Of a DNA stretch of 64,000 nt, positions 31,807 to 43,649 are shown piece after piece (within the stretch, counting starts at the first letter, position 1; the number at the start of each line of letters is the position of its first letter). Under the pieces are notes generated by a model. The model was given only the letters and a program-made list of their open reading frames with translations. It was not told where the DNA came from and did no database searches. Both the position numbers and the translations under genes were made by a program. The stretch spans positions 124,001 through 188,000 of the forward strand of contig JAIQDT010003841.1 in assembly GCA_021521415.1 (NCBI GenBank). Reading direction: 5' to 3'. Source of the DNA: Bidens hawaiensis (lineage: Eukaryota > Streptophyta > Magnoliopsida > Asterales > Asteraceae).

Positions 31807-34800
31807 CTAATGTGTACCTGTAAAATCTTGAATATGGTTAAGCCTACTAAACCAGACTGAATGCAGAATCATATGAAACATATCATACTTTACAGGCGTA
31901 CGGTTCCAGTAAAAATGCCGCTGCAACATTTTCACATTATTTTGCATCATACGATATCGCTTCATAGGTATAGCTTCTAGAATATCTTTCAATTTAGGAA
32001 TATCATTTTCAGCCACAATAACAGAAAAAGCACTCCAATTCAATACTTCATTCAACGGAGGGACGAAATTATCAGCAATAATAACGGGAACGCATTCATA
32101 ATATACGGCTTCCACTATTCTCGGGCTGTTAACTTCAAAGCCCATTGGGCAGATGCAATATTTGCTGGATTTCATGTGAAGAGAATAGGATTTTGTTTTG
32201 TAGGACATGGGCCCAGATATCATCATTTTCTTGTCTGTATTGGCCCAGAGTTTAATGAGGGTCGGGCGGACCCTACCGTGCATTCCTCCTGCAAAGAAAG
32301 CGAGTACAGGACGTTGTGAGATTTTTTTACCGCCCATGTTTCTAAGTGGTCTTCTAGGGTTTCCTATGGTGGTTTCCGGTAATGAAACGTCCTTCCTGGC
32401 TATGAAAACACCTTCGGAAGTGTCGGCATTGCAGAGGGCTTTTATGGTATTTTTTGTTAGTTCCTCGTGTTCTTTTAATGTGTATGGACCCTGAATAAAT
32501 GTAAACCAAAATGGGAGAGTGAGACTGATGTAAAGGCAAAACGGTCACTTATTTAGATACTTAGACCACCAAAATATCAAATTTGACCATTTTGCACAGC
32601 GCTATACCATAAGGTAAAAAGAAAGAGTTAACCTGGTGAAGGGCAAAAGGGTCATTTATTTAAATACAGTACTTAGACCACCATAATATTAAGTTTGACC
32701 AGCCTGCGCTATACCATAAGATAAAAAAAAGAGTTGGAAGGTCATCTTTTAGATACTATTAGACCATCAAAATATACCATTTGGTAAAAAAGAGTTAAAC
32801 TGGTGTAAGGGAAATATGGTCATTAATTTGGATGCACTACTTAGACCACCAAAATATTAAATTTGACCATTTTGCGCTATACCATAAGGTAAAAAAAAAA
32901 ACTAAACTGGTGTAAGTGAAAAATGGTCAATTGTTTAGATATACTTAGACCACCAAAAAATTGAAATTTGACCATTTTACGCTATACTATACAATAAGGT
33001 TAAAAAAAGAGTTAAACCGGTGTAAGGACAAAATGCTCAAAAAATATTTTGGTGGTGTAAACAATAAACGCTAATGATGTTCCTTTTACTAGAACATGTA
33101 AGAGTCATATGCCCATTAAAATGTTTACATATGATTTTTAGTTGTAACTAGCATAATACCCAATCATGGCAAGCAACTAGAAAGTGATCTGAACCACGAG
33201 TCTGATTCCAGAAAGGATATTTTGAAGCAATCTTGTTGACATAATCTCTTAGAAAGATTGATAGAGGCTTGATATTATGTGAGTCAGGAACATAAAGAGC
33301 ACGTTGGAGTTGGCGTGCACTGTATGGTAGATAGAATAGGTGGGCCTTTTGAGGGTCCCGTGTGACAAACTGTTTGCTTGACTCAATAAACTTCATAAAC
33401 CAACCTTCTGAAGAATAAATTCCTCTGAGATGAGGAGTATGGAAAATAGGTCTCTTTCCATCTTGGTATACATAAACTTTCAATATTAACTCCATCAATT
33501 CATAACTCCTGTTAAAAGCGGTCAGTAAATTGGCATGTAATGATTCATGCAGATCAACTTATAAAAAGAAAACCAATTTGTGGTGCATTTATGATTTCTT
33601 TACATATATTAAACTTAGTGCACACAAAGAGCTAAATTAACTTTAAGAACTAGAGCAAGAAGTCCTATGTTTTTAAGAAATTATTCACCAACCATTTATA
33701 TTTCTAGATAAATATTATTATGTTGTGATCATGTGCAATGCAGAATGATTAAACTATACCTATTCCACAGTTTCTTTTCATGAATCTCTATCTGAGAAGC
33801 CTATGGTTTTGCTTCAATCTTTATACTTGAAGCATGACTTGCATCATTCCCATTAATTGCCCAAACTGAAACCACACAATGACCAAACATAACTGTTCAG
33901 ATCCTTAAGCTCCACAAAATAATGTTCACTAATCACTACCACCTTTTCTCTTTTAAGGTTTACTTATACATATGCTAATAAGTAATAACACAAACATCAC
34001 CACATCAGAAAAAAAAAGCAATAGTTGGTAGGGTAATGATATGTATTAATCCATTCAAGTGATACACTTTTTGAAACAAAAAGCACAATCTGAAGTTTAT
34101 AAGTCATGACTCATATTGAAGCTCATATGTGTGCATCATTATATATGTGGTGCATACTGGTAGAAGATAATGTAGGAAGAATACAAATCAGTATGATCTT
34201 ACATGTTCACATCTATAAATGAATTAAACCATGTAATAGTTTTGCAAGGACCTCAAATTTACCTTTCAAAAACGGTTATATTTCTGAATAAAGGAACATA
34301 TAGATCTGGGTCATGGTAATCAACACCAACTGAGATAGTGTCAAGCTCCTTTTTGGCATACACGAGTGCTTCATATGGTGATAATCCCTTTAAATCTCTC
34401 TGCAAATTCAGCTTTTCAAAAAATATAATAATAATAAATTAAGGAAAAAGAACATTTCATTATCATTAGAAGCTTAGGAATCTTACCAGATAGCGTTTAC
34501 GTCTTCTTTCAGAAGCAGAGGAAAATGATAAAGGTAGTACTGATTTATTAGGTTTATTGTTGTCCACCTGCTTCCTTGTTTCACTAACTTTCACTTTCTC
34601 CTGCACAACTGCAACTGACCGAACTAACTGACTAGAAGAATTAGGCATAGCGGTCTCAGGGTCTGTTTTAATAGCCTCATACTGTTTATCTCTGGTCAAA
34701 GGAGGAGTGATTTGACTTTTCAAGTTAATATCAAAGTGATTTGTATCAGGGAGAGACGAATCCGGTGTCGTAAGTTGATAAGGAAGTGTTTGTAATTGAA

Positions 34801-34903
34801 AAAGAGCAAAGGTTATTGTGATAATGGCTCCAATGGGGAGTAGTTTCTTCCAGTCAATTTTGAATATTAAGAAAACGACGATAGAGTGCACTAATTTATT
34901 CAT
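31807..34903 (-). CDS. GT47 exostosin-family glycosyltransferase (probable Golgi type II membrane protein)
   Basis: Four coding exons on the minus strand: 34903-34487, 34399-34263, 33508-33160 and 32490-31807 (417+137+349+684 = 1587 nt, 528 aa), all GT-AG and in phase. Start MNKLVHS; the frame extends upstream only to a GTG. Residues about 21-37 (LLPIGAIITITFALFQL) form a single membrane anchor, followed by a Ser/Lys-rich stem to about 150. The exostosin domain covers about 185-510: SYELMELILKVYVYQDGKRP, GIYSSEGWFMK, DHFLVACHDW|GPY (across the exon 3/4 join), NADTSEGVFIARKDVSLPET, SKYCICPMGFEVNSPRIVEA and ADNFVPPLNEVLNW. This matches At5g03795/At3g07620-type plant proteins thought to transfer sugars in cell-wall polysaccharide synthesis. 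Donor and acceptor are unknown. The last codons (DFTGTH) follow a CAG|GT, so the annotated C-terminus could differ slightly. Confidence 0.92.
32541..33045. repeat. ~105-bp tandem repeat array in GT47 intron 3
   Basis: About five diverged copies begin near 32541, 32650, 32742 (shortened), 32817 and 32926. Shared phrases: CTTAGACCACCAAAATATTA, TTTGACCATTTTGCGC, CTATACCATAAGGTAAAA and GAGTTAAACTGGTGTAAG. It lies wholly inside the 669-bp intron 32491-33159. Confidence 0.85.
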
Positions 34904-35047
34904 CTCCTTCAAAGTCAGCACTTGCTTCTACTGCTAAATGTCACCATAACTACTGAATCCTCTTCGTAAACCCAGTCTTCCTCAGGGAAATCAATAACAT
35001 AACTTTTGTCTTTAGCATATTCCAACGGCTGACAAGTTGCAATATTT
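34904..35047 (-). other. Probable 5' leader exon of the GT47 gene with an open frame
   Basis: A good acceptor (TTTTTACAG) at 35049-35048 precedes this segment, which joins the coding exon without a gap. One frame is open for 43 codons (NIATCQPLEYAKDKSYVIDF, then PEEDWVYEEDS) and stops at 34917-34915, 12 bp before the GT47 ATG. Two short upstream ATGs occur. It could be a leader containing upstream ORFs, or the last exon of an alternative product. I do not recognise the peptide. Confidence 0.4.
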
Positions 35048-35299
35048 CTGTAAAAACAGATTATCAGTCGTCATGTTTTCACAATATATATAACTTGAAA
35101 CCAAGATGATATGTCAACTTAAAATAGATCCATCTTTGTTAAGAAGGGAATATATAAATGCATGACTGAGAGAGCAAATTTAAACCATAAGCAGGACAGC
35201 GGAAACTGTAAATATAATGTGATATTGCTTATGATAATTTCCTTGATATATTAATCTGATGAATATAACTTCCATGATGATTATAATACTATTAGTAGC

Positions 35300-35705
35300 T
35301 CTAGGCCTGTAAACCAACCAAACGTTCAATGAGCAGTTCGTGAATCGTCTGGCAGGAAGTTCGTTTTATGTTCATTTATGCTGTTTCGTTTAAGTCTGTG
35401 TGTTTATGTTCCTTTAACCCCTTTGACTATGCACCTTTATAATTTTTATAATAACTAAACATGTATTGGACTTCAATTGGCGCTCATTTATGATTGTTTA
35501 TTCATGTTCGTTTATGTTCATGAATTGTTCGTTTAGATTCTTAACGAACGAAAACAAAGTAACAAGCATGTTCATTTTCTTAACAAACGAGCATGAGTAA
35601 GAAAATCCGCCCGTTTAATTATCCGTGTTCATGTTCAGTTAAAGCTAAATGAACGAACACGAACATGCTCTCATTCGTGTTCGTTTGGTTCGTTTACTCC
35701 ACATA
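35300..35705. mobile_element. MITE-like GTTCGTTTA/TAAACGAAC repeat
   Basis: Begins TAGGCCTGTAAACCAACC and ends GTTCGTTTACTCC; the interior is full of TTCGTTTATGTTCATG and GAACGAACACGAACATG phrases able to pair with each other. Related to the element within each 2.9-kb array unit. Target duplication not clear. Confidence 0.5.
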
Positions 35706-35776
35706 TTAAGAAACAATATAATGAACTTCTTTCTTAAATTCTTCCCCTAAACACTGGAAAATGCTATACCTAAAGG

Positions 35777-36155
35777 CAGTGTTGTAAAAATCCCAACCAG
35801 GTGCCAATCAATCCTCGATTAATCGCTAGTCCCCAACACACCGATTAACTCGGGGATAATCGGTTAATGATCAAATTCGGCCAAAATCAGGATTAGTTGG
35901 ACTTATTCGGCTCTTTCTGAGAAGGTTCTGGCCAAAATCAGCGGTTTCCAGTGAGATTCCGTCCAAAATCAGCGGTTTCCAGCGAGATTCAAGTCAATTT
36001 CCAGCCAAAATGTGTTTGTGTATATATAAAACTGAAAATTACATATAAAGATGTGTGCGTGCATATATAAAACTAAAAAATTGTGCATCAAAATCCGATC
36101 CGATTAATCCCGATTAATCGCTAGTCCCTAGCGACTAACGATTTCTGCAACACCG
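35777..36155. mobile_element. hAT-type MITE, 379 bp
   Basis: Starts CAGTGTTGTAAAAATC and ends ...TTTCTGCAACACCG, giving imperfect inverted termini. A perfect 8-bp duplication CCTAAAGG flanks it (35769-35776 and 36156-36163). Inside, GATTAATCGCTAGTCCC occurs near both ends and CCAAAATCAGCGGTTTCCAG twice. No coding capacity. Confidence 0.85.
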
Positions 36156-36336
36156 CCTAAAGGTGTGTAAAATAACCTTATTAATCCAATATTAATATTA
36201 TTACCAAATAATCCAGCTCTATTAGGTTTTAAATCTGATGACGATGACGATGACGATGTTGATGGGAAAGTTAACGTACAAACTAAAAAAACGTGCTATT
36301 TGTGCAAATCAGGTAGTGTAATTATGTAAATACATC

Positions 36337-36367
36337 GTAGTGTAATTACGCAGCGTAATTACACTAC
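36337..36367. repeat. Perfect 14-bp-arm palindrome
   Basis: GTAGTGTAATTACG-CAG-CGTAATTACACTAC. Flanking GTGTAATTA phrases repeat the same motif. Could extrude a cruciform or be a MITE relic. Confidence 0.7.
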
Positions 36368-36442
36368 ACTATAATTACACTATGTTGTATATATTATTAA
36401 TATTCTTATCAAATAATCCAGCTCTATTAGGTTTCAAATCTG

Positions 36443-36500
<58 letters not shown>

Positions 36501-36508
36501 TAATAATA
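36443..36508. repeat. (AAT)n microsatellite
   Basis: About 20 AAT triplets with one GAT interruption near the right end, which would read as poly-Asn by chance. The preceding ~50 bp (AATCCAGCTCTATTAGGTTT) are a copy of 36210-36229, where GACGAT repeats follow instead. Confidence 0.9.
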
Positions 36509-36749
36509 TGTTATATTCAGTGAAACAAAGTGAATTCTATAATGTAACTGACATATCATCATAGATCTAGCTTTAATATAAATTCATATGGACCAGGTCT
36601 TACTGTTTTGCATCAATTGAGATGAGAATTCATTACAACAGGATATTATGAGTACACTAGTTATGAAATCACATAATACGCTACAGATTAACCAATCATC
36701 ATATTGTTTAAAACAAATGCGTACAGTCAAATTGAGATGGATATCATCA

Positions 36750-36847
36750 AACCTCAGTTAAAGTGGAGTCTGAAATCGGTCGGTTATATTAAATCCGGCG
36801 AATGAATGAGAGGTGGATTAATGGTTTATTCGTCGGCGTGTTTTATA
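36750..36847 (-). promoter_or_regulatory. Probable promoter and first non-coding exon of the GT47 gene
   Basis: On the minus strand TATAAAA (36847-36841) is followed by a less AT-rich stretch (ACACGCCGACGAATAAACC...) that ends in GAG|GTTTGATG, a possible donor at about 36753. Together with the acceptor at 35049 this would give a ~1.7-kb leader intron holding the MITEs at 35.3-36.2 kb. Inferred from signals only. Confidence 0.35.
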
Positions 36848-37023
36848 GGAGTAAATGTTTTCACTTTTCAACACCATCCAGCTCACAACGTCACAGTATA
36901 AATTAAGGAATATGGGGAATTTTAACTTACAGTATTATTTATTTATTTATTTATGAATTAACTAATTAATTTTTTATTTTTATTTACAACAACAAAAAAG
37001 AGCCAATGAGCGGTAAGCCGGTA

Positions 37024-38238
37024 ATTTTTTCAAAATAGGATAAAATAAATAGGTGAAATTGTTTTTAGGAGAGAGAAATGATGTATTAGGAAAGTAGGAG
37101 ATTCGTCATTTGAAATGGCGGATCTCCCGGTTGTTGTCCACATCACCAGACAAGATCTGACAGATCCCATGTTTTGTATCTCCTGGTTGTTGTCCACATC
37201 ACCAGACAAGATCTGACAGATCTCATGTTTTGTCTGAGATCCGCCATTTCAAATGGCGGAACACGAATAAAATATTCGTGTTCCGCCACTTGAAATGGCG
37301 GATGTCAGCTTTGGTGATCCGCGAGGTTGACTGGCAGGTCACATATTCCAAAGTAGCCTACCCCTATGTGTGAAAGTGAATATTGGTGGGCATCCGTCAT
37401 TTCAAATAGCGGATGTGAATAGTGATTTTCACTGATTTGACATTTTACCAGTACCTTTTTCCTTTATATTATTTACTTTCTAGTTTTGCAAAACGAAATT
37501 AAAAAATAGAGCAATCTGCTGAACTTTTTTAATACAAAGATTTGAATACAAGATTTTGACTGAACTAAAAAAATACAAGATTTTGGCTGAACTAAAATAT
37601 TTTTCTTTTTTTCTTTATATTATTTAAAACATGGTGTTTTTTTATTAAAAAATAAAATTTTAATATTAAATTTTGTATTTTTTTAAATAATAATATTTAG
37701 AAAACTAATAAATAATAAAAAGACAAAACATATTTTTAAAAAACGTTATTTGTTTAATACACTTTTTTTATTTGTTAAATAAGGTTGTTTAAAAAAGATA
37801 AATAATTTAAAGGAAAAAAGTAAGTAATATAAAGGAAAAAGGGACTTGTACAATGTCAGATCAGTCAAAATCACTATTCACATCCGCCATTTGAAATGAC
37901 GGATGTCATTTTGACATCTGCCATTTCAAATGGCGGATGTCCACCAATATTCACTTTCACACATAGGGGTACGCTACTTTGGAATATGTGATATGCCAGT
38001 CAACCTCGCGGATCACCAAAGTTGACATCCGCCGTTTCAAATGGCGGAACACGAATATTTTATTCGTGATCCGCCATTTGAAATGACGGATCTCCTAGTT
38101 GTTGTCCACATCACAGATCCCATGTTTTGTCTGAGATCCGCCATTTCAAATGGCGGATCTCCTACTTTCCTAATATATCATTTCTCTCTTCTAAAAACCA
38201 TTTCACCTATTTATTTTATCCTATTTTGAAAAAAAATT
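37024..38238. mobile_element. Long-TIR inverted-repeat element (MULE-like or fold-back) with repeated palindrome
   Basis: Arms about 37024-37480 and 37800-38238 are reverse complements from TTTTTTCAAAATAGGATAAA inwards, including GTTGTTGTCCACATCACC, GGTTGACTGGCAGGTCACAT and CCACCAATATTCACTTTC blocks. CGGTAAT flanks both ends (37019 and 38239), a possible target duplication. Inside the arms GATCCGCCATTTCAAATGGC-type palindromes recur at least eight times. The left arm has a 60-70-bp internal duplication missing from the right arm. The ~320-bp centre is AT-rich and has no transposase. Long arms fit Mutator-like elements, but the family is not proven. Confidence 0.75.
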
Positions 38239-38524
38239 CGGTAATATATATATATATATACTTGGTGTTCCATGTAATCCAAATTCATGTCTTCAGGTTT
38301 TTTAGGGGGTGTTTATTACTTGGATCATTGAACTAAACAAGCTTTATCTCATGCACTTTCGTGCCCTCAAACGAGTGTTCGCTGGCGTTGGTCTTAGGTG
38401 AAGGTTTTTCCCGGATCAAATATGAGTGTATCCGGATGTTGTGAATTTAGTTGGTAGTCCATTTAAATGATTCATCAACTATTATTAAGAAAAAAAAAAT
38501 AAAAAAGAAAAACTAATTATACCT

Positions 38525-38740
38525 TGGGTGCGTTAGAAAGTTGGCTTTCTAGTCTAACGATGTGCGGGTAATGGTTAGAGTTTGGAATATTTATGGTTTT
38601 AGGTTCGAAATCTGGCTCGATGGAGTTTTTCCACAATAGTGGGATTGATGTTCCTAGGTTAGTCGAAAGACGGTTGACATCTCGTCTCAGAAGGATTTAC
38701 TCGGGTTTTGAATTTAGCTCCAACCGTTGTTAAAAAGGCT
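38525..38740 (+). repeat. Possible tRNA-derived SINE
   Basis: TAATGGTTAGAGTTTGG followed by TTTTAGGTTCGAAATCTGGC resembles pol III A and B boxes with plausible spacing. The later part (GACGGTTGACATCTCGTCTC) has a relative at 43660-43850. No poly(A/T) tail or target duplication was confirmed. Confidence 0.35.
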
Positions 38741-39343
38741 ATATAATTATACACAACATCTCTTGATCTATTGTAATATGGTGGCGTTTATTATGTAATG
38801 GATCAACTTATATATGGTGTAAACTTGATACCAATAGATAACACTTATAAGTTTTGTAGAACTTGCTATGCGCTAGTCAGGTAGGTAGTGATAACTTCCA
38901 AAAAATGTTATCGGGTATTACCGATCCCAAGTGTTTCGGGTATTCCCATCAGGTTCTGGTTTCATTTTCACCATATCTCCTTTTTGGTACATAAAACGTT
39001 TAACTATCACTATCAAACCACCAAAGCGGTCGTTTTCATTTTTGATACTTGTGTTAATCGCGTCATAAATAACACATTAAACACGTTAAGACACGAATTG
39101 CCGACACAACTGTAGCAGTCTCCAAGTGAGAACTTCCTAGTAATGTAAAATGACCGTAATACCCTTCAACTAACATCCAAATCACCCTTGTCTAAAAAGT
39201 AAATGCGAGTAGTGTTTCAGAGTCTCACAAATTTATCAAATCTACAACAACAATATTTATAATAATAATAATCGATCCTACAGTCAACAACAATCTGAGA
39301 TCGATCTAGGGTTTTGATTTCAGTGGTATTTATTTATTTGATC

Positions 39344-42300
39344 ATGGCAGCTCCGTTCTTTTCAACGCCGTTTCAGCCGTTTGTTTATCAGGTATTATAC
39401 CTTACCTAATTTCAGCTCCAACGCTTTGTTTTCATTTTGATTATGATTATTATTTAGCATATACGTGTGTTTACGCATCTGAATAGTATGAATACTGTGA
39501 TTTTTAGGTCATTAATTGAATAATTGTACTTGATTTGTTGTTATGAAACTGGTGATTTGGTTGTTGATAATGCAAGTTTGAGTGTGAGACTATGAGTAGT
39601 AGAATTAACATTGAACTGAGGCCAGGTAGCCATAGGTTTTTCTGGTTCAACTGTATAAGTAGGTGAACTTGAATTCCGAATTAGTTTGCTAAAGGTGAGT
39701 TATAGAAAGAAAATTATTAAGGAATTTGAGGGGGCGCGTTTCGTGTCTTAAATAGGTCGACACGTTTAAGACATGTTTAAATTTATGTATAAACAGGTTA
39801 AAAACATGCTAACCTTTTAATGACCTGTTTATATTTTCTGTTTTAGAAATAAAAAGGAAACAAATAAAAGTATATGCCCTACTTGGTTTTACACGGCCTT
39901 AGCTTTACTGCCTTAGTTCCTTACGACCTTCAACTTTAGTCGATACTTGATAAACAATATCTAAACCTTAGTCGATTAGTACGAGCGCCAATCTTTAACT
40001 TCAACAAACAGCCGTCTGCTATTTATCGTGTCCCTAAACAGATCATGTCATGCAACATGTTTCTAAACAAGTTTGTGTTTAGCCCCACAAGTAATCGTGT
40101 TGCGTCTTATCGTGTTTTGGCGCCTGGGTTCTTATGCGTGCCTTGGTAGTCTACGCCGCAGTATGGCGACTTTGCGGCGTTTGTATCCGGGCTTTTTTCA
40201 GTGGTGGTGTTTTTGTTGTCGGAGTTGGTGGTTTTAAGTCATTTGGAATCGGGTTCTTCGGTTGCCGGAGGTGGTGGTGGTGATGTAGGGTTTTGATTCT
40301 CCATTGGTGTCAGTTGTGGTGAGTGTAAGATTTTGAATTGTGTATTCATATTGCTAAGTAGTCTTCTAAGGAGGCTACATCAGTACCTTGTATTATCAAA
40401 AGTTGAACTGTACTGAATTAGTTGACAACTTGAATGCTGCCTTCTGATAATTGATTCAGTATTTGGTGTTGGCATGTGGTCTGCGAGTGTGCACATCGGT
40501 TTCTTATGTAAACAAGTTTGAATAAATCTTACTTAGAGAGAACCGCAAAAGTAAGGATTTCCCAGTTCATCTTGGTTATTCTCTTTTCTTTTTCTTATTT
40601 GAATTTGAATTATCATGAAAAGAGTTTCTATGTTGTGCTAGTTACTGTAACTGTGTTTCCTTAAGGTCGAAGGAGAGAATTTTTTCTTCATGTTATTTCG
40701 TGTAACTATATTTCCTTAAGACAGTGCCATCGGAATAATGATAACATTTCTATTATCTATGGCGTGTAGAAGAATTCAATGATGCTATAATCTAGTTTGG
40801 TAATGATGCATTAGCAAACCGAAGGTCGTCCTTCTAAAGTCTTTGACTCTTGGCTTCATTGATATGGCGTTTATATGATTATGAAAATGCAAAGGAATTA
40901 ACTTTTCTTCATGCTATTTCATATTACTAATACATTCCCTTGAGCCCGTAAAGTAAGGGTTGTAAACCATTGGTTAAATATAGAAATGAATCTGAAAGAT
41001 ATGACAGATATGACGTATATATATGTTGTACTAAGATATTAATGTAGGGTGACTGCTTTGAGTGCTTTCTGTTTTTGCTTGTATATATTTTGCACTTGAA
41101 TATAGTTTCAACATTTGAAACTTCTAGCAAGTATCACCTATACGGCTATACATTATTCATTTATTTTGTTACTTCTTCAATAATTTGACTAATGGTCTTA
41201 ACTTTGAATAGAGCCAGCAAGAAGATGTAACACCTTTCCAGATTTTTGGTGGTGAGGCTCAGATTGTTCAGGTATTTCTCGTGTAATTACTATCTTTCCA
41301 AAGTACTTTTATTTCCACCAGAATAACCCCCCCCCCCTCCCCTACCCTCCCTCTCAAAGTAAAAACCCTTTTATTTTGATTGTCCACACCAGATAATGTT
41401 GAAGCCAGAAGAGAAAGTCACTGCAAGGCCAGGTAAATCAGTAATTATATTACTTTGCCTCACAAACTATTTCTGTTTGTACATTTCTGTGTGTGATTCT
41501 ACAATTTTGTAATATCTGCTTTGTGCTTTACTGTATGATTATGGTAGTTTTTTTAACCAGCTAAATCTTCCACTATGTGTTAATTTGTGACACAATATTC
41601 GACTAAAAACTTTACTATTGTGTAAATTCTTTGCAGGTTGCATGTGCTACATGTCGGGGTCCACCCAAATGGAAAACGTTTATGCCCCAGAAAATGAGGC
41701 GGGAATGTGGCAGTGGCTTTTTGGCAAGAATGTAACTAGCACACTTTTTCTAAATACCAGTTCTACTGATGGATTTGTTGGCATTGCTGCACCTTCTCTA
41801 GCAAGGATTCTACCGGTTTGTATTATTCTTTTGTTAGTTAATTAAGTTGGTATGTTGCGTACTTAAATTTTACCTTAAATGCTACAGATTGACTTAGCCA
41901 AGTTTGGTGGTGAAATTTTGTGTCAGGTATTTAATTCATCACTTTTTGTCCTTTACATATTTTATTTCTCTATATGACTCTTTTGATACTATATTGTAGC
42001 CAGATGCATTCCTTTGCTCCATGGGTGATGTGAAGGTCAGCAATACTTTTGATCAACGAGCCCGTAATGTTATACCCGGAATAGAGGTAACATCTTGATT
42101 TTGTTCCCCTGAGCAACGTTTTGCCAGACAAGTGATGATAATCCAAATGGTGTTTGTAGGGTTTCTTGAGACAAAAGCTATCTGGCCAAGGCTTGGCATT
42201 CATAATCGGGGGTGGATCCGGTATACTCTTTATAACTTACTGTTTTGGTCTTTTTGAAATATTGCTTAATTTGACCTTTTTAATTTTCTTCTTTTTCTTT

Positions 42301-42904
42301 AGTGGTGCAGAAAAATCTTGAGGTGGGTGAGACACTTTCGGTCGACATGTCTAGCATTATTGCCGTGCCATCTACAGTTAATGTGCAAGTAAAATATAAC
42401 GGTCCAATGAGAAGAGTGGTCTTTGGGGTAACATTCTTTCTTATTATATAGTGTCATGATAAATTACTTTTACTTAAATTTTATTGCTTTCTAAAATTGT
42501 TAGTTAATACTGCCATACTGGTCTTGTTATAGGGGGAGAATCTAGTAACCGCAATGTTAACGGGACCCGGCATCGTCTTTATTCAGAGCATGCCATTCCC
42601 TCGGTTTTCTCAGCGCATCGCTAGGTAACTCCTATATTCTATCAGATGCAAAATTATAATTTAAATAAAAGGAATTAGCTCATTATTGTAGTAAGTTAGT
42701 GTCAGTAATTATGTTTAACACTTGAAAGAAGTAGTCGAGTTTTTCTAACCTTTAACAGTGAACTCAAAACTGAATTTTTCGTTTTACAGGGCTGTGACAT
42801 CACCAAACATGAGAGATAACCCGAAGTTGTTCATGCAGATAGCCATATTCTTCTTTCTCGCTTACGTTGTGGTTGTTTCGTCTTTAATCTTGACAGACAT
42901 ATGA
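39344..42904 (+). CDS. AIM24-like protein (TRAP-like beta fold) with C-terminal membrane segment
   Basis: Ten exons: 39344-39391, 41212-41271, 41393-41432, 41637-41815, 41888-41926, 42000-42086, 42160-42220, 42303-42427, 42533-42624 and 42790-42904. They sum to 846 nt, 281 aa, with all GT-AG joins in phase. The protein starts MAAPFFSTPFQPFVYQ and reads through FQIFGGEAQIVQIMLKPEEK, GCMCYMSGSTQMENVY, WLFGKNVTSTLFLN, ILCQPDAFLCSMGDVKV, LSGQGLAFIIGGGS, VFIQSMPFPRFSQRI and a hydrophobic tail (MQIAIFFFLAYVVVVSSLIL, about residues 259-278). This is the plant AIM24/TRAP-like family; the yeast namesake is a mitochondrial membrane protein, but the plant function is poorly known. The first intron (39392-41211, 1.8 kb) contains only repeats and a poly-C tract. 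Confidence 0.92.
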
Positions 42905-43649
42905 TTCTTTTAGTTTTCTATCTTTTGTTAAGTTCAAGTTTTACAACCCGACCAGGGCCTAGTCAACTGAGCTGGTGAAAGACCTATGTAGCGCCAAAAA
43001 CCGGGTTAAGGTAAGGTATAAAAAACTTAGTTTCAAAACATGTTCGGTTCTTTGATTCTCGAAACAGTGAACAAAGACTCATTTAACAAAGCTGACCCGA
43101 GACATTGTACAATTTATCAGTATTCCATCTACTTTTTATTTGTTTGTTTGATACTAAGCTCGTGTGAATCAATCTTTTCTAGTCATTGTATGTAGAAGAG
43201 TATCATGCCATGAACACATAATTGAAGATATATTCATCGATAAATACTCGTATAATATTTAAAGTTGTGATTTATAAATTGCACACAATACGATTAAGAA
43301 CAAATCAAGATTTAATCATAATTCAGAGAGAAACCTAAGTATCAATAGATGAATGGAATTATGAAAAAGTGTAGTTCTAGATGGTGAAATTCGACCTTTA
43401 TTTGCTTATGTTATCATATAATTCAATTTTGATGCCTTAATCATGGCTCAATACTGTATGTAATAATGTAAAGATCTTGTTGTTCGTTTGCGTTCTATCA
43501 GCAAAAAAGAAATTTCGGATAACATAACTAGAATTGCTTGGAATGATAACCCATTTTTTAATAGCAAATAGTAGAATGTTTGCAACAAATGTTGATTTTT
43601 GCTAAACGCAGTACATAAATATAATAAGTTTGTTTCTTTTGTTAGCATG

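Noticed and set aside
36382..36564. 60-codon poly-Asn open frame
   Set aside because: Created by the (AAT)n microsatellite.
41326..41355. Poly-C/CCCTCC tract as a regulatory or telomere-like element
   Set aside because: A simple low-complexity run in an intron; no TTTAGGG repeats.
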